Of a DNA stretch of 49,216 nucleotides, positions 36,873-45,558 are shown piece by piece. The position numbers and the translations under genes are program-made. Position 1 is the stretch's first letter. Each line of letters begins with the position of its first letter. This DNA is from Bacteroidales bacterium (GTDB lineage Bacteria; Bacteroidota; Bacteroidia; Bacteroidales; F082), in contig JACZJI010000031.1 of assembly GCA_014860665.1 (NCBI GenBank), forward strand, positions 1-49,216. The letters are read 5' to 3'. Under the pieces are notes generated by a model. It did no database searches, was not told where the DNA came from, and worked only from the letters and a program-made list of their open reading frames with translations.

Positions 36873-38639
36873 CTATTTTTTGATGATTAAATTGAATAAT
36901 AATTGAAATAACTCTTCCGGTTTAAAGGGTTTGGCAAGAAAACCGTCCATGCCGGAAGCTATGGCTTTTTCTTTGTCTTCTTTTAAGGCATTGGCCGAAA
37001 GTGCAATGATAAAAGCATGACGGTCTATTTTTGATTTTTCGAATTCTCTAATTTTTTGAGTGGCTTCGAGTCCATCCATTACTGGCATCTGAATATCCAT
37101 CAGAATTAAATCATATAACTTTTGCTGATATTTTTCAAATCCTACTTTTCCGTTATTGGCTAAATTTACCTGGCAGCCCTCTTTTTCCAAAGTTAAGCTC
37201 GTTATTTTTTGATTTATAAGGTTGTCTTCAACAAGAAGCACACTGAATTCTTTAAGTAACTCCAGAATCTTTTGTTTGTTGTACAATATTTCTTCTGTCT
37301 CCAGATTTTCAAGGGAAAGAGGAACAGTAAACCAGAACTTTGAACCGTTCTGCCATTTGCTTTCAACTCCAATTTCTCCTTTGAGCAGGTTGACAATTTT
37401 CTTTGATATAGCGAGCCCCAAACCAGTTCCCTGATATGTTTTGGTCGAGGAGGTGTCCAGCTGAGTAAAACTCCCAAACAATATGTCTTTGTACTGTTCC
37501 GGAATTCCGATACCCGTGTCTTCAACTTCAAAGCGCACTAGAAGTTCATTTTCAGTAGTCCGAGAAACAGGAACTGCCCGCATTGTTATGGTTCCCGTTT
37601 CCGTAAATTTTACTGCATTTGAATATAAATTACGAAGAATTAAACCTAATAGTTGAGGATCTCCTTTAATAGTTTCCGGGATCGATTTGTCAAGATCAAT
37701 CACTGATTTTAGAGATTTCTCTAAAAGCTTTTCTTTAAAATTTTGGGCCGTATTCTGAAGTAATTCACTGGTATTAAAAGCTTTTTGAATTGGTTTTACT
37801 TCTTCCTTTTCCAGTGAAGAATAAGTAAAGATATCATTAATGATTGAAATCAAGTGTTCCCCTGAATTCCTCAAATTCTTTAGGTATTCTTGTTGCTTGT
37901 TATCCAGATTTGTCTTCCCTAATATTTCTGCCATTCCCATAATTCCATTTAAAGGCGTACGGAGTTCATGGCTCATATTTGTTAGAAATCTATCCTTAAT
38001 TTTTTCACCTTCTTCAGCAATTTCTTTTGAATATTTAAGTTCGTCTTCGTACTTTTTTTGGTCAGTAATATCCCATGACACACCTATAAGTCCAATAATT
38101 TTTCCGGTATGATTGCGTACAGGAGCTATATTAGTATGAACCCAAATGATATTCCCGTTCTTTTCAAGTTGTTCCTCAACATTAAAAAAGAATTTTCCCT
38201 TTTCAATTACAGATTCTTCTAAATTTTCATAATCACCAATGGGGAGATAACTTTTAAATACTTCCTTTAACTTTTTGCCTTCAAGCTCTTTCTGAGTTAT
38301 TCCTGAAAAATCAAGAAAAGCTCTGTTTGCCAAATGGTAGCGCAACTGGCTGTCTTTGAAGTAAACCAACGCAGGAAGTGTATCAAGTAGAATTTTTAAT
38401 TCATCCTTTTGATTTCGAAGATTCTTTAAAGCATTTTCAAGGTTTTCTGAAGTTTTGGCCAGCAGAGAGTTTAGGATATTTTTGTCTTTTAACCCTTTTG
38501 AGACTTGAAAATCAATTATGCTAATTTCACTTTTCAACCTTTCCAAATCTTCAAGAGCCTCATATCGTAACTTGTCCGGATGGGATGTTTTTCCGATCTG
38601 GTTTATCTTTTCTTCCAATGATTGTAAAATCTTTTTCAT
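36873..38639 (-). CDS. Soluble PAS hybrid histidine kinase with receiver
   Basis: A 588-aa cytoplasmic sensor kinase with no signal or membrane helix. Order: coiled coil (about 1-85), one PAS domain (about 85-195, ending SWDITDQK), HisKA with intact H224 (NMSHELRTPLNG), ATPase domain (N-box NLYSNAVKF near 337-345, DTGIGI 374-379, GTGLGL 404-409) and a C-terminal receiver (about 466-585) with E471/D472, phosphoacceptor D515, S548 and K570. Being soluble, it should take its input from inside the cell, most simply from the FIST protein encoded just upstream, whose gene overlaps it by 4 bp. The phosphate's next carrier is not encoded here. Confidence 0.95.
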   Translation of the reverse strand: MKKILQSLEEKINQIGKTSHPDKLRYEALEDLERLKSEISIIDFQVSKGLKDKNILNSLLAKTSENLENALKNLRNQKDELKILLDTLPALVYFKDSQLRYHLANRAFLDFSGITQKELEGKKLKEVFKSYLPIGDYENLEESVIEKGKFFFNVEEQLEKNGNIIWVHTNIAPVRNHTGKIIGLIGVSWDITDQKKYEDELKYSKEIAEEGEKIKDRFLTNMSHELRTPLNGIMGMAEILGKTNLDNKQQEYLKNLRNSGEHLISIINDIFTYSSLEKEEVKPIQKAFNTSELLQNTAQNFKEKLLEKSLKSVIDLDKSIPETIKGDPQLLGLILRNLYSNAVKFTETGTITMRAVPVSRTTENELLVRFEVEDTGIGIPEQYKDILFGSFTQLDTSSTKTYQGTGLGLAISKKIVNLLKGEIGVESKWQNGSKFWFTVPLSLENLETEEILYNKQKILELLKEFSVLLVEDNLINQKITSLTLEKEGCQVNLANNGKVGFEKYQQKLYDLILMDIQMPVMDGLEATQKIREFEKSKIDRHAFIIALSANALKEDKEKAIASGMDGFLAKPFKPEELFQLLFNLIIKK

Positions 38640-39787
38640 AGGGAAGGGGCAGGTTTTTCAGTTAGTAGTGCAAGGGTAAAACTTTGATTGTAAAACTTAC
38701 TTGGTTGGTCATTGTCTTTTGCAATTTCTCCGTAGTTAAAACAACCGACAAGAGGAACTCTCCACTTGATAGCCGCAAGTTTGATTTCGGTGTTAATCAG
38801 AGGTCCTGTTGCGAGTTGCCGCGCAACTGCTGAATATAAAAACATCAAATCAGCACTCTGGTTTTTTTCATAAAAGGCAATAACTTTTTCACGTGTTTTT
38901 TCAAGGATCTCAAATCCTGGTGATGCAGAGAAAGAAAAAACGGTACCTGATTTAATTGAAGATGAAAAAATCAGAGAGCGTTTTTCTTTATCAATTTTGT
39001 TAATTGCTCTCAAAGAAAATGTCCCGTCCTGATGTTTAATCATTAAAGGGTATTCAAGCCCAATCATTGGCAGATCTTCTTCCAAGATGTTCAAATAATT
39101 TACATAGAAGTCTAAAGCCGGAATGTTGTCAATTTCAGATACAACATTTTCTTCTGAATGAGTAACTGTAAAATCTGTTCCCAATCCATTCCAACCGCTT
39201 GTTGTCATTCCGTTTAATCCAATTTTCTCATCATCCAAAATCAAAAAAATTGCACCGCAATCAGTGATCTCTTTTTCAGTGAAGACAAGTGCTTTTTCCA
39301 GTTTCAGATCATCACCGGCTAAACAACCATACATTTTGAGCTGACTTCTCGTTTTTATAAGAATATTATCAATAACAGCCTGAATATTCTTACCTAATCC
39401 GCTAAATGAGGTCAGCACAGAAGGTTCCTTAAAACGCTGTTTTATTATTTCTCCCGCTTCTTTTCCGAAGACATCTTGAGTAAAATTGTCCATCTTCAAA
39501 AGTTGCAGTTGAAACGAACTTGCAGGAATATCAGTAAGGACTAAGACAGCCCCTCTATTCAGCATAATATCTCCATCCGAATCAAATAAAATTTCACCGG
39601 CACTGGTTGTCCCGAAAAGGTTAATTCCATATTGTTGAAAACTATCCATTATCTGTTTTAATGGAAAGTCTATAGAAACAAAGCAAAATGCCAGCGTGGG
39701 CTTAAAATCAATCTTCTTCAGGGTGCTTTTCAACACCGAATTAAAGTCGCGGGGAATTTCACACACAAATGTAAAAGATGATATCAT
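38636..39787 (-). CDS. FIST N/C domain sensory protein
   Basis: FIST domains occur in signal proteins and have been proposed to bind small ligands such as amino acids. The 383-aa product shows the FIST_N core (LAFCFVSIDFPLKQIMDSF, then NLFGTTSAGEI) and the FIST_C part with YPLMIKHQDGTFSLRAI, ending VGCFNYGEIA, where gating Cys and Gly are usual. There is no membrane segment. The start is placed at ATG 39787 because a -7 box ends 24 bp upstream; a longer frame would start before it. It overlaps the kinase gene by 4 bp and heads a six-gene run. Confidence 0.88.
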   Translation of the reverse strand: MISSFTFVCEIPRDFNSVLKSTLKKIDFKPTLAFCFVSIDFPLKQIMDSFQQYGINLFGTTSAGEILFDSDGDIMLNRGAVLVLTDIPASSFQLQLLKMDNFTQDVFGKEAGEIIKQRFKEPSVLTSFSGLGKNIQAVIDNILIKTRSQLKMYGCLAGDDLKLEKALVFTEKEITDCGAIFLILDDEKIGLNGMTTSGWNGLGTDFTVTHSEENVVSEIDNIPALDFYVNYLNILEEDLPMIGLEYPLMIKHQDGTFSLRAINKIDKEKRSLIFSSSIKSGTVFSFSASPGFEILEKTREKVIAFYEKNQSADLMFLYSAVARQLATGPLINTEIKLAAIKWRVPLVGCFNYGEIAKDNDQPSKFYNQSFTLALLTEKPAPSL

Positions 39788-39810
39788 GAAGAAGGCTTGT
39801 TGACAAATAA

Positions 39811-39818
39811 CAAAAATA
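39811..39818 (-). promoter_or_regulatory. -7 box of the FIST-kinase operon
   Basis: TATTTTTG on the minus strand matches TAnnTTTG exactly, 23 bp before the ATG at 39787. The -33 region is weak, which suits an activated promoter. Confidence 0.45.
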
Positions 39819-39852
39819 GTAAATCTTTCTAATATTGTTCTGTAAACCAATT

Positions 39853-39868
39853 CTGAAAACGTTTTCAG
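39853..39868. promoter_or_regulatory. Perfect 16-bp palindrome upstream of the FIST-kinase operon
   Basis: CTGAAAACGTTTTCAG is fully self-complementary with a CG centre, the layout of LacI/GalR-family operators. It sits 34 bp upstream of the -7 box, a place suited to an activator or repressor site. No LacI-type gene is in the window. Confidence 0.45.
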
Positions 39869-39959
39869 AGAAATTGACTTAAGATTACAACAAACAATAC
39901 AGGTAAGATTTACTTATCTTAGAAAAGACGAGACAATATGATGTGATAAAATTTAGGAG

Positions 39960-40000
39960 GCTTTTTGTCAGTAATGAATCAAAAGCTCCCAGATCTTTCT
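39960..40000 (-). terminator. Possible terminator after thiL
   Basis: On the minus strand GGGAGCTTTTG pairs imperfectly with CAAAAAGCCTCC across a 12-nt loop, then an A/T-rich stretch follows. The stem has a mismatch and a bulge and the T run is weak. Confidence 0.35.
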
Positions 40001-40007
40001 AAAAATA

Positions 40008-41051
40008 TCAATGCTTTCTGAAAGCGTCCCATCCTTGGGCAGAAAGTTCTATTACGGTATTGTCGTTGGAAATCAATCTGTTTCCTTCCGAAATATCAGT
40101 AATGTATCCAATAACACTAACTTGCGGGATTTTCAGAATTTTCTCATAATCCGACTGAGAAATAGTAAATAGCAATTCATAATCCTCACCACCGTTAAGC
40201 GCAGCCACTGAAGGAATGATTTGAAATTCTTCCGCTGTTCTGTAAGTTTCCTGATCGATGGGAATCTTGTTCTCATAAATTGCAACTCCTACACCGGATT
40301 CTTTTGAAATGTGTAATGCCTCAGATGCCAGACCATCAGAAATATCTATCATAGCTGTAGGAAGAATTTTCTGTTTTTTCAATGCCTCTACAATATCCAG
40401 TCTTGGTTCAGGTTTTAACTGACGTTGAAGGATATAGTCTTTACCTTGTAACTCAGGTTGCATTGAAGGATTGGCCTGGAAAGCCCGTTTTTCTTTTTCA
40501 AGAGTTAAAAGTCCCATGTAAGCACCACCCAAATCGCCGCTAACACAAAGTAAATCTCCTGGCTTGGCTCCTTTTCGATAAGTGACTTTTTCTTTATCTG
40601 CATCACCTATGACTGTTACAGAAATAAACAATCCGCTTAAACTGCTGGTGGTGTCACCTCCGACAAAATCCACATGATATACTTCACAGGCCTTTTTTAT
40701 CCCCCTGTAAAGTTCTTCCAAAGCTTCGAGAGTATATTTACTTGATACACCAATACCAACAACAATTTGTCTTGGTGTTCCGTTCATGGCGGCAATATCC
40801 GAAAGATTAACAGCTGCGGCTTTATAACCCAAGTGTTTTAGCGGAGTGTAAGTCATATCGAAGTGAACACCTTCGAGAAGTAAATCATTGGAAACTAGGG
40901 TATAATTTCTACCACCTGTTTTTAAAACAGCAGCATCGTCTCCAACTCCCATAACTGTAGAGGGTTGTACTGGTTTAATATCTTTAGTTAACCTGTCAAT
41001 AAGGCCAAATTCGCCTAATTCGGAAATGTTTGTAAGAGAGGGATTATCCAT
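40008..41051 (-). CDS. thiL: Thiamine-monophosphate kinase
   Basis: It makes thiamine diphosphate from thiamine monophosphate. AIRS-superfamily signatures: GVGDDAAVL near 36-44, VAVNLSDIAAMN, VGGDTTSS and DISDGLASEA, then GGEDYELLF near the C-terminus. The 347-aa form starting at ATG 41051 is chosen because a -7 box lies 12 bp upstream and overlaps the in-frame TTG at 41066. No TPP riboswitch was seen, and the transcript leader would be only a few bases. Confidence 0.94.
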   Translation of the reverse strand: MDNPSLTNISELGEFGLIDRLTKDIKPVQPSTVMGVGDDAAVLKTGGRNYTLVSNDLLLEGVHFDMTYTPLKHLGYKAAAVNLSDIAAMNGTPRQIVVGIGVSSKYTLEALEELYRGIKKACEVYHVDFVGGDTTSSLSGLFISVTVIGDADKEKVTYRKGAKPGDLLCVSGDLGGAYMGLLTLEKEKRAFQANPSMQPELQGKDYILQRQLKPEPRLDIVEALKKQKILPTAMIDISDGLASEALHISKESGVGVAIYENKIPIDQETYRTAEEFQIIPSVAALNGGEDYELLFTISQSDYEKILKIPQVSVIGYITDISEGNRLISNDNTVIELSAQGWDAFRKH

Positions 41052-41063
41052 GAATTTTTTTTG

Positions 41064-41098
41064 CAAAAATAATAAATCCGATATTCCGGTTATGACAA
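41064..41098 (-). promoter_or_regulatory. thiL promoter
   Basis: On the minus strand TTG (41098-41096) and TATTTTTG (41071-41064) are 24 bp apart. The -7 box matches exactly; the transcript would start about 7 bp before the ATG. It rules out the TTG start. Confidence 0.5.
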
Positions 41099-41104
41099 TG
41101 ATGA

Positions 41105-41137
41105 TTTGAAATAAATAAACAGAAAATCATAATTTTG
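41105..41137 (+). promoter_or_regulatory. Promoter of the Rieske-like lipoprotein gene
   Basis: TTTG at 41105-41108 and TAATTTTG at 41130-41137, 21 bp apart, match both phylum consensus boxes exactly. The transcript would start at or after the ATG at 41142, so the ATG at 41163 is the likely start. Confidence 0.65.
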
Positions 41138-41162
41138 GATAATGAAAATCGTTTATCTCAAA

Positions 41163-41624
41163 ATGATGAGGAGAATTCGCATAGTATTAATGATGTTCGT
41201 CCTTTTAGGGGCCGGATCTTGTTCTAAAAATCCAATAGATCCCAATATAATACCTGCTACTGTTCGTATCGACATATACCCTAATTCGACATTTTACCAA
41301 CAGTTAAATACGGTTGGAGGATGGGTTTATGTGAAAAACGGAGATAATGGGGTCTATCTCAGTAGTGAATCCAGAGGGGTCATCATTTATCGATTAGGTG
41401 TTGATACATTCAAAGCATATGATCGTATTCCACCCAATAATCCTAATCAATGTGGTAGCACAACAGTTTTAGTCGTAGGAAGTAATTTTCCATTTGCCAA
41501 AGATCCCTGCACGGGTAATCTTTACCAATTACTCGACGGAACCTTATTTAAAGGGACGGGAAAATACTCTATGATACAGTACCATGCAGAATACGATGGT
41601 ACTATGCTTCATATTTACAACTAA
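41163..41624 (+). CDS. Small lipoprotein with a probable degenerate Rieske-type fold
   Basis: From the ATG at 41163 the product has 153 aa, starting MMRRIRIVLMMFVLLGAGSC, so Cys20 is a lipobox cysteine. The middle GVIIYRLGVDTFKAYDR, then Cys, then DPCTGNLYQLLDGTLFKGTG and a final YHAEYDGTMLHIYN follow the layout of Rieske proteins (first box, CP-C-G-x-F-x3-DG second box, then GPA and a closing strand). The CxH and CxxH ligand pairs are missing: only two Cys remain after the lipobox and no His in place. It probably keeps the fold without a cluster. Similar lipoproteins are, from memory, common in Bacteroidota and unassigned. Its role is unknown. Confidence 0.75.
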   Translation: MMRRIRIVLMMFVLLGAGSCSKNPIDPNIIPATVRIDIYPNSTFYQQLNTVGGWVYVKNGDNGVYLSSESRGVIIYRLGVDTFKAYDRIPPNNPNQCGSTTVLVVGSNFPFAKDPCTGNLYQLLDGTLFKGTGKYSMIQYHAEYDGTMLHIYN

Positions 41625-41646
41625 AACTAAACCAGTTTTCAAAATT

Positions 41647-44388
41647 TTAACCGCATTTAGAATATCCGCACGAACTACAGATAAGACACCCATCCTGATA
41701 TATCAGAGATGGCTCCTGGCATTCCGGGCAAACATTGTCAACAGCTTTTGCTCCATCCTCAATAAAACGTTTTAAAGCCCTTACGACACCGTTTTTCCAT
41801 GTATTGATGTTTTCTTCATCAAGATTGAGCTTGGAAACAAGATTTATAACATAGAGGAGTGGCATTCCGTGACGTAATAATCCTGAAATAAGTTTAGCAT
41901 AATTCCAGTAAATTTTGTCGAATGACCGGGACAGCCCTTCATAAGTTACTTTGTAACCTTGTTTGTCTTCAAATTGAAAGTCGTAGCGAGAAGCTTGTCC
42001 TTTTATTTTAGTTTTAATCACCCAGCCATGTTCAACGAATGGAGGAAGGAAAAAGTCATCAGCTTTTCCGGTAAAGATTTCATAGGGACGTCCATTTAAT
42101 TTTCCAACGAAAGCAACCCATTTTTCGTAGTTGTTCTGGAAACGCAAAACCTCTGCTTCTAAGACAGCTGGACGCTGCGGCGCACTGGTTTCCTTAAATT
42201 CAGATTCTTTTTTCTCTGTGCTATTGCTTATGAGGACTCCTGAACGGGAACCTTCACGGTAAATGGTCATTCCCTTACAACCGCTTTCCCATGCCGTCAT
42301 GTAAATCTGACCTACAACTTCTTCTGAGATGTTTTCTGGAATATTTACGGTCACACTGATAGAGTGATCAACCCATTTCTGAATCATTCCCTGCATTTTT
42401 ACTTTGCTTACCCAGTCAATGTCTTCAGAAGTAGCTTTATAGTAAGGTGATTTTTTGATGATTTGCTGAAGCTCTTCATCGGGCATAGCTTTCACTTCAA
42501 CAATATTATAATTGTGAATTTTAAGCCATGTTTCAAATTTTGGATGAAAAACATTGTATTCTTCCCAAGAATCACCAACTTCGTCTACAAAGCTGACAGT
42601 CACATTTTTGTCGTTAGGATTTACTTTGCGACGTCTTTTATATGAAACCATGAAAACAGGTTCGATACCTGAAGTGGTTTGTGTACAAATGCTAATACTT
42701 CCAGTAGGCGCAATAGTCATCATTGCAATATTACGACGCCCTACTTTTGTCATCTTTTCATAGAGTTTAGGTGCGTTTTCTTTAATACGTGCGATGAAAG
42801 GATTATTTGCTTCACGATCTGTATCATAAATTGGGAAAGCACCACGTTCTTCTGCTAGGTCAACAGAACTTCTATATACTTCAAGAGTGAGAAGCTTATG
42901 AACCTCAACCGAGAAATTAATAGCACTTTCTGAACCGTAACGTAAGCCCAAAGCAGCAAGCATATCTCCTTCAGCTGTAATTCCTATCCCTGTACGTCTT
43001 CCTAACAACGATTTTTCCTTGATTTTTTCCCAGAGTTTTCTTTCAGTATATTTAATTTCTTCAGACTCAGGATCCAAATCAATTTTTTTCAAAATAGCTT
43101 CAACTTTTTCAATCTCAAGGTCAACAATGTCATCCATCATACGATGAGCAATATGTGCATGTTTACTGAACAAATCACCGTTAAAATAAGCTTTTTCAGT
43201 AAAAGGATTTTCTACATAGCTGTACAGATTAATAGCTAATAAGCGACATGAGTCGTAAGGACATAGAGGAATTTCTCCGCAAGGATTTGTAGAAACAGTT
43301 TGGAAACCTTTGTCAGCGTAACAATCCGGAACAGATTCTCCAATAACAGTATCCCAGAATAGGACCCCCGGTTCTGCAGAGGCCCAGGCATTATGAATGA
43401 TTTTATTCCATAATGTCCTGGCATCAATGTCTTTAGAAAATAAAGGATTGTTAGAGTCTACGGGATACCGTTGATTGAAAGACTTCCCTTCTTTAACAGC
43501 CTCCATGAATTCATCGCTTATTTTAACCGAAATATTGGCTCCAGTTACTTTTCCCTGTTCCATTTTGGCGTCAATGAAACTTTCAGAATCAGGGTGCTTA
43601 ATGCCGATAGACAGCATAAGTGCTCCACGCCGCCCATCCTGGGCAACTTCTCTTGTAGAATTGGAATATCTTTCCATGAATGGAACCACACCGGTTGAAC
43701 TTAACGCAGTGTTTTTAACGGGGCTACCCTTAGGACGGATGTGGGTCAAATCATGACCAACGCCACCACGTCGTTTCATCAGCTGTACTTGTTCCTGATC
43801 AGTTTTCATGATCCCGCCATAGGAATCAGAATTACCCTCATTTCCAATAACAAAACAGTTGGAAAGAGATGAAACCTGATGTTTGTTTCCAATTCCGGCC
43901 ATGGGGCTTCCGGCAGGAATAATATATTCAAATCTATCCAGTACCTCAAAGATTTCATCTTCACTTAAAGGGTTTGGATATTTTTTTTCAATTCTTGCAA
44001 TCTCTTTGGCAAGTCTTCTATGCATCTCTTCCGGGGTTTTTTCGTAGATATTCCCCATACTGTCTTTGAGAGCGTATTTATTGGCCCATACCCCAGCAGC
44101 TAGTGTGTCTCCATTAAAATATTCAGTAGCTGCGGCCAAAACATCATCATATGAGAGAGGTTTTTCCACAATTCCCTGAAAATCTTCAGGACTTTCCGAC
44201 TGAGAATTGTTGCCTAAACCCATTGGGATCATGACTTTTTTTAGGAGGTCTTTGCTTGAAATTTCATTCTTTCTGCGTTCTTCCAGAACCTTTTCATAAA
44301 AGTCTTTCTCTTCCTGGGTTTTCACCAAGTTTTCATCAATGTTTTGGTTTATGTCATCGTTAAACTGAAGTGGTAAATTGTTTTCCAT
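41647..44388 (-). CDS. nrdJ: Vitamin B12-dependent (class II) ribonucleotide reductase
   Basis: It makes deoxyribonucleotides with adenosylcobalamin as radical source, with or without oxygen. The class II features are SSLSNCFVIGN, NPCGEIPLCPYDSCRLLAINL, TIAPTGSISICTQTTSGIEP and a C-terminal four-Cys zinc ribbon (CPEC near the end, then CSSC). The frame can be extended to a GTG at 44487, but a -7 box covers that codon, and the ATG at 44388 (MENNLPLQF) gives 913 aa, a normal length. No cobalamin riboswitch was seen upstream. Confidence 0.94.
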   Translation of the reverse strand: MENNLPLQFNDDINQNIDENLVKTQEEKDFYEKVLEERRKNEISSKDLLKKVMIPMGLGNNSQSESPEDFQGIVEKPLSYDDVLAAATEYFNGDTLAAGVWANKYALKDSMGNIYEKTPEEMHRRLAKEIARIEKKYPNPLSEDEIFEVLDRFEYIIPAGSPMAGIGNKHQVSSLSNCFVIGNEGNSDSYGGIMKTDQEQVQLMKRRGGVGHDLTHIRPKGSPVKNTALSSTGVVPFMERYSNSTREVAQDGRRGALMLSIGIKHPDSESFIDAKMEQGKVTGANISVKISDEFMEAVKEGKSFNQRYPVDSNNPLFSKDIDARTLWNKIIHNAWASAEPGVLFWDTVIGESVPDCYADKGFQTVSTNPCGEIPLCPYDSCRLLAINLYSYVENPFTEKAYFNGDLFSKHAHIAHRMMDDIVDLEIEKVEAILKKIDLDPESEEIKYTERKLWEKIKEKSLLGRRTGIGITAEGDMLAALGLRYGSESAINFSVEVHKLLTLEVYRSSVDLAEERGAFPIYDTDREANNPFIARIKENAPKLYEKMTKVGRRNIAMMTIAPTGSISICTQTTSGIEPVFMVSYKRRRKVNPNDKNVTVSFVDEVGDSWEEYNVFHPKFETWLKIHNYNIVEVKAMPDEELQQIIKKSPYYKATSEDIDWVSKVKMQGMIQKWVDHSISVTVNIPENISEEVVGQIYMTAWESGCKGMTIYREGSRSGVLISNSTEKKESEFKETSAPQRPAVLEAEVLRFQNNYEKWVAFVGKLNGRPYEIFTGKADDFFLPPFVEHGWVIKTKIKGQASRYDFQFEDKQGYKVTYEGLSRSFDKIYWNYAKLISGLLRHGMPLLYVINLVSKLNLDEENINTWKNGVVRALKRFIEDGAKAVDNVCPECQEPSLIYQDGCLICSSCGYSKCG

Positions 44389-44486
44389 ATTTTTGCTAAA
44401 TGATGATTGTTGATGCTTTAATATTTTGTGATACAGGGTGCTAAAAAGCTTATATAAATTTCTTGTTTTTTCTGCAATGTACAACA

Positions 44487-44494
44487 CAAAACTA
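44487..44494 (-). promoter_or_regulatory. -7 box of nrdJ
   Basis: TAGTTTTG on the minus strand matches TAnnTTTG exactly. It gives a leader of about 93 nt before the ATG at 44388. Confidence 0.5.
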
Positions 44495-44956
44495 AACGTC
44501 AGTTCAAAATTTTATTAACAGAAAACATGTGAATAAATAGTAAATGTCGCAGAATTAATTTTTTATGATATGAATAGTATGTGCATAACATCAAAAAATA
44601 TTTAAAAAAAATTCTCTGTTATAAATTTTTGTTGTTTTAAATATTTTAAAATCAATAATATATGATAAAAATTATTTCGAATGAGTTCAGATGTTACATG
44701 AAACAAGGGGGACTGATACTTTTTAATATTTTTGAAGCTATGGATAGCAAAGAGTAAAAAAGGATTTTTATGACTTTTTTGCCCTCTTTTTGGAGAAGAT
44801 AATAAATTGAACAGGAAAAATCGCTATCATTGCATAGATGAAAACTAAATAGCCGGAATAAGAAAATATATTCTTTAAAAAACTAAATTAAATAAACCAA
44901 AAAAATCAGTGCCTTTAAGTTGTGTTTTCTATTTCTAAAAATCCAAAAAATATATT
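44495..44956. other. A+T-rich divergent region between nrdJ and the response regulator
   Basis: About 460 bp without a gene. A TATCATTG at 44825-44832, with TTG at 44807, is a weak -7 candidate for the response regulator. No riboswitch, RNA gene or repeat was recognised. Confidence 0.45.
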
Positions 44957-45334
44957 GTGGATAAATTTGACTTTACGAATAAAACCATTCTTGTAGTAGA
45001 AGATACTGAAGCCAGTATGCGTTTCTTCGATGCTGCTTTGAAAAGGACGAACGCTAATATCCTACTTGTAGGTGATGGCGATGAGGCCATGAAAGTATTT
45101 GATAATAATAACATTGATTTGGTTCTGTTAGATTTAAATCTTTATACAACAAGCGGGTTTGATGTTTTAAGACATATTCGGGCAAAAGACAAAGAAACAC
45201 CGGTGATAGTTCAGACAGCCTATATCCTTTCGGGAGAAGAACATGAGAGTTTGGAATTAGGTGCCAACGATTTTATGGCCAAACCCATAAAGCTGAACAA
45301 CCTGATGCTATTATTAGATAAGTATCTGCATTAG
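44957..45334 (+). CDS. Single-domain response regulator (CheY-like receiver)
   Basis: A 125-aa stand-alone receiver: acidic pair E15/D16, phosphoacceptor D59 in LLDLNL, T87 in VIVQTAYI and K109 in AKPI. No output domain, so it acts through protein contacts or as a phosphate carrier. The start is GTG, because no in-frame ATG occurs before residue 21, which is inside the fold. It is a candidate partner for the hybrid kinases in this window, but nothing ties it to one. A strong terminator follows. Confidence 0.9.
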   Translation: MDKFDFTNKTILVVEDTEASMRFFDAALKRTNANILLVGDGDEAMKVFDNNNIDLVLLDLNLYTTSGFDVLRHIRAKDKETPVIVQTAYILSGEEHESLELGANDFMAKPIKLNNLMLLLDKYLH

Positions 45335-45369
45335 CACAAAAAATACAAAAAGTTTCAAGTTAATAAAAA

Positions 45370-45403
45370 AAAAGCTTTGAAGAAATATACTTCAAAGCTT
45401 TTA
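45370..45403. terminator. Bidirectional terminator between the response regulator and tRNA-Pro
   Basis: A 13-bp stem (45370-45382 with 45390-45402) has a 7-nt loop, T-rich on the right and A-rich on the left. It can end both the plus-strand response regulator and the minus-strand tRNA transcripts. Confidence 0.8.
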
Positions 45404-45408
45404 TTCTG

Positions 45409-45482
45409 TCGGAGTGGCAGGACTCGAACCTGCGACCACTTGCACCCCATGCAAGCATGCTAGCCAACTGCACCACACCCCG
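45409..45482 (-). tRNA. tRNA-Pro (anticodon GGG)
   Basis: On the minus strand the 74-nt sequence folds into a full cloverleaf. The acceptor CGGGGTG pairs with CACTCCG (one G-U), with the C1-G72 pair typical of proline. The anticodon stem is CTTGC/GCAAG with loop ATGGGGT (anticodon GGG), and the T arm is GCAGG-TTCGAGT-CCTGC. The discriminator is A; CCA is not fully encoded. A -7 box lies 46 bp upstream, and a small hairpin (GCCTCT/AGAGGC, 45499-45515) lies in the leader. Confidence 0.95.
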
Positions 45483-45528
45483 TTTTATTTAAAGAACTGC
45501 CTCTATGAGAGAGGCTATTTTCAGGCTG

Positions 45529-45536
45529 CAAAATTA
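45529..45536 (-). promoter_or_regulatory. -7 box of the tRNA-Pro gene
   Basis: TAATTTTG on the minus strand matches TAnnTTTG exactly, 46 bp before the tRNA 5' end. It lies just beyond the lgt stop. Confidence 0.4.
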
Positions 45537-45558
45537 ATAAAAATATCAACTAGTAAAG

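Noticed and set aside
41052..41066. TTG start of thiL
   Set aside because: It lies within the promoter's -7 box.
44389..44487. Longer N-terminus of nrdJ from a GTG
   Set aside because: The GTG overlaps the -7 box and the added 33 residues have no family similarity.
44495..44956. Cobalamin riboswitch upstream of nrdJ
   Set aside because: I looked for a B12 box and the conserved paired core and found none by eye; an Infernal search would settle it.
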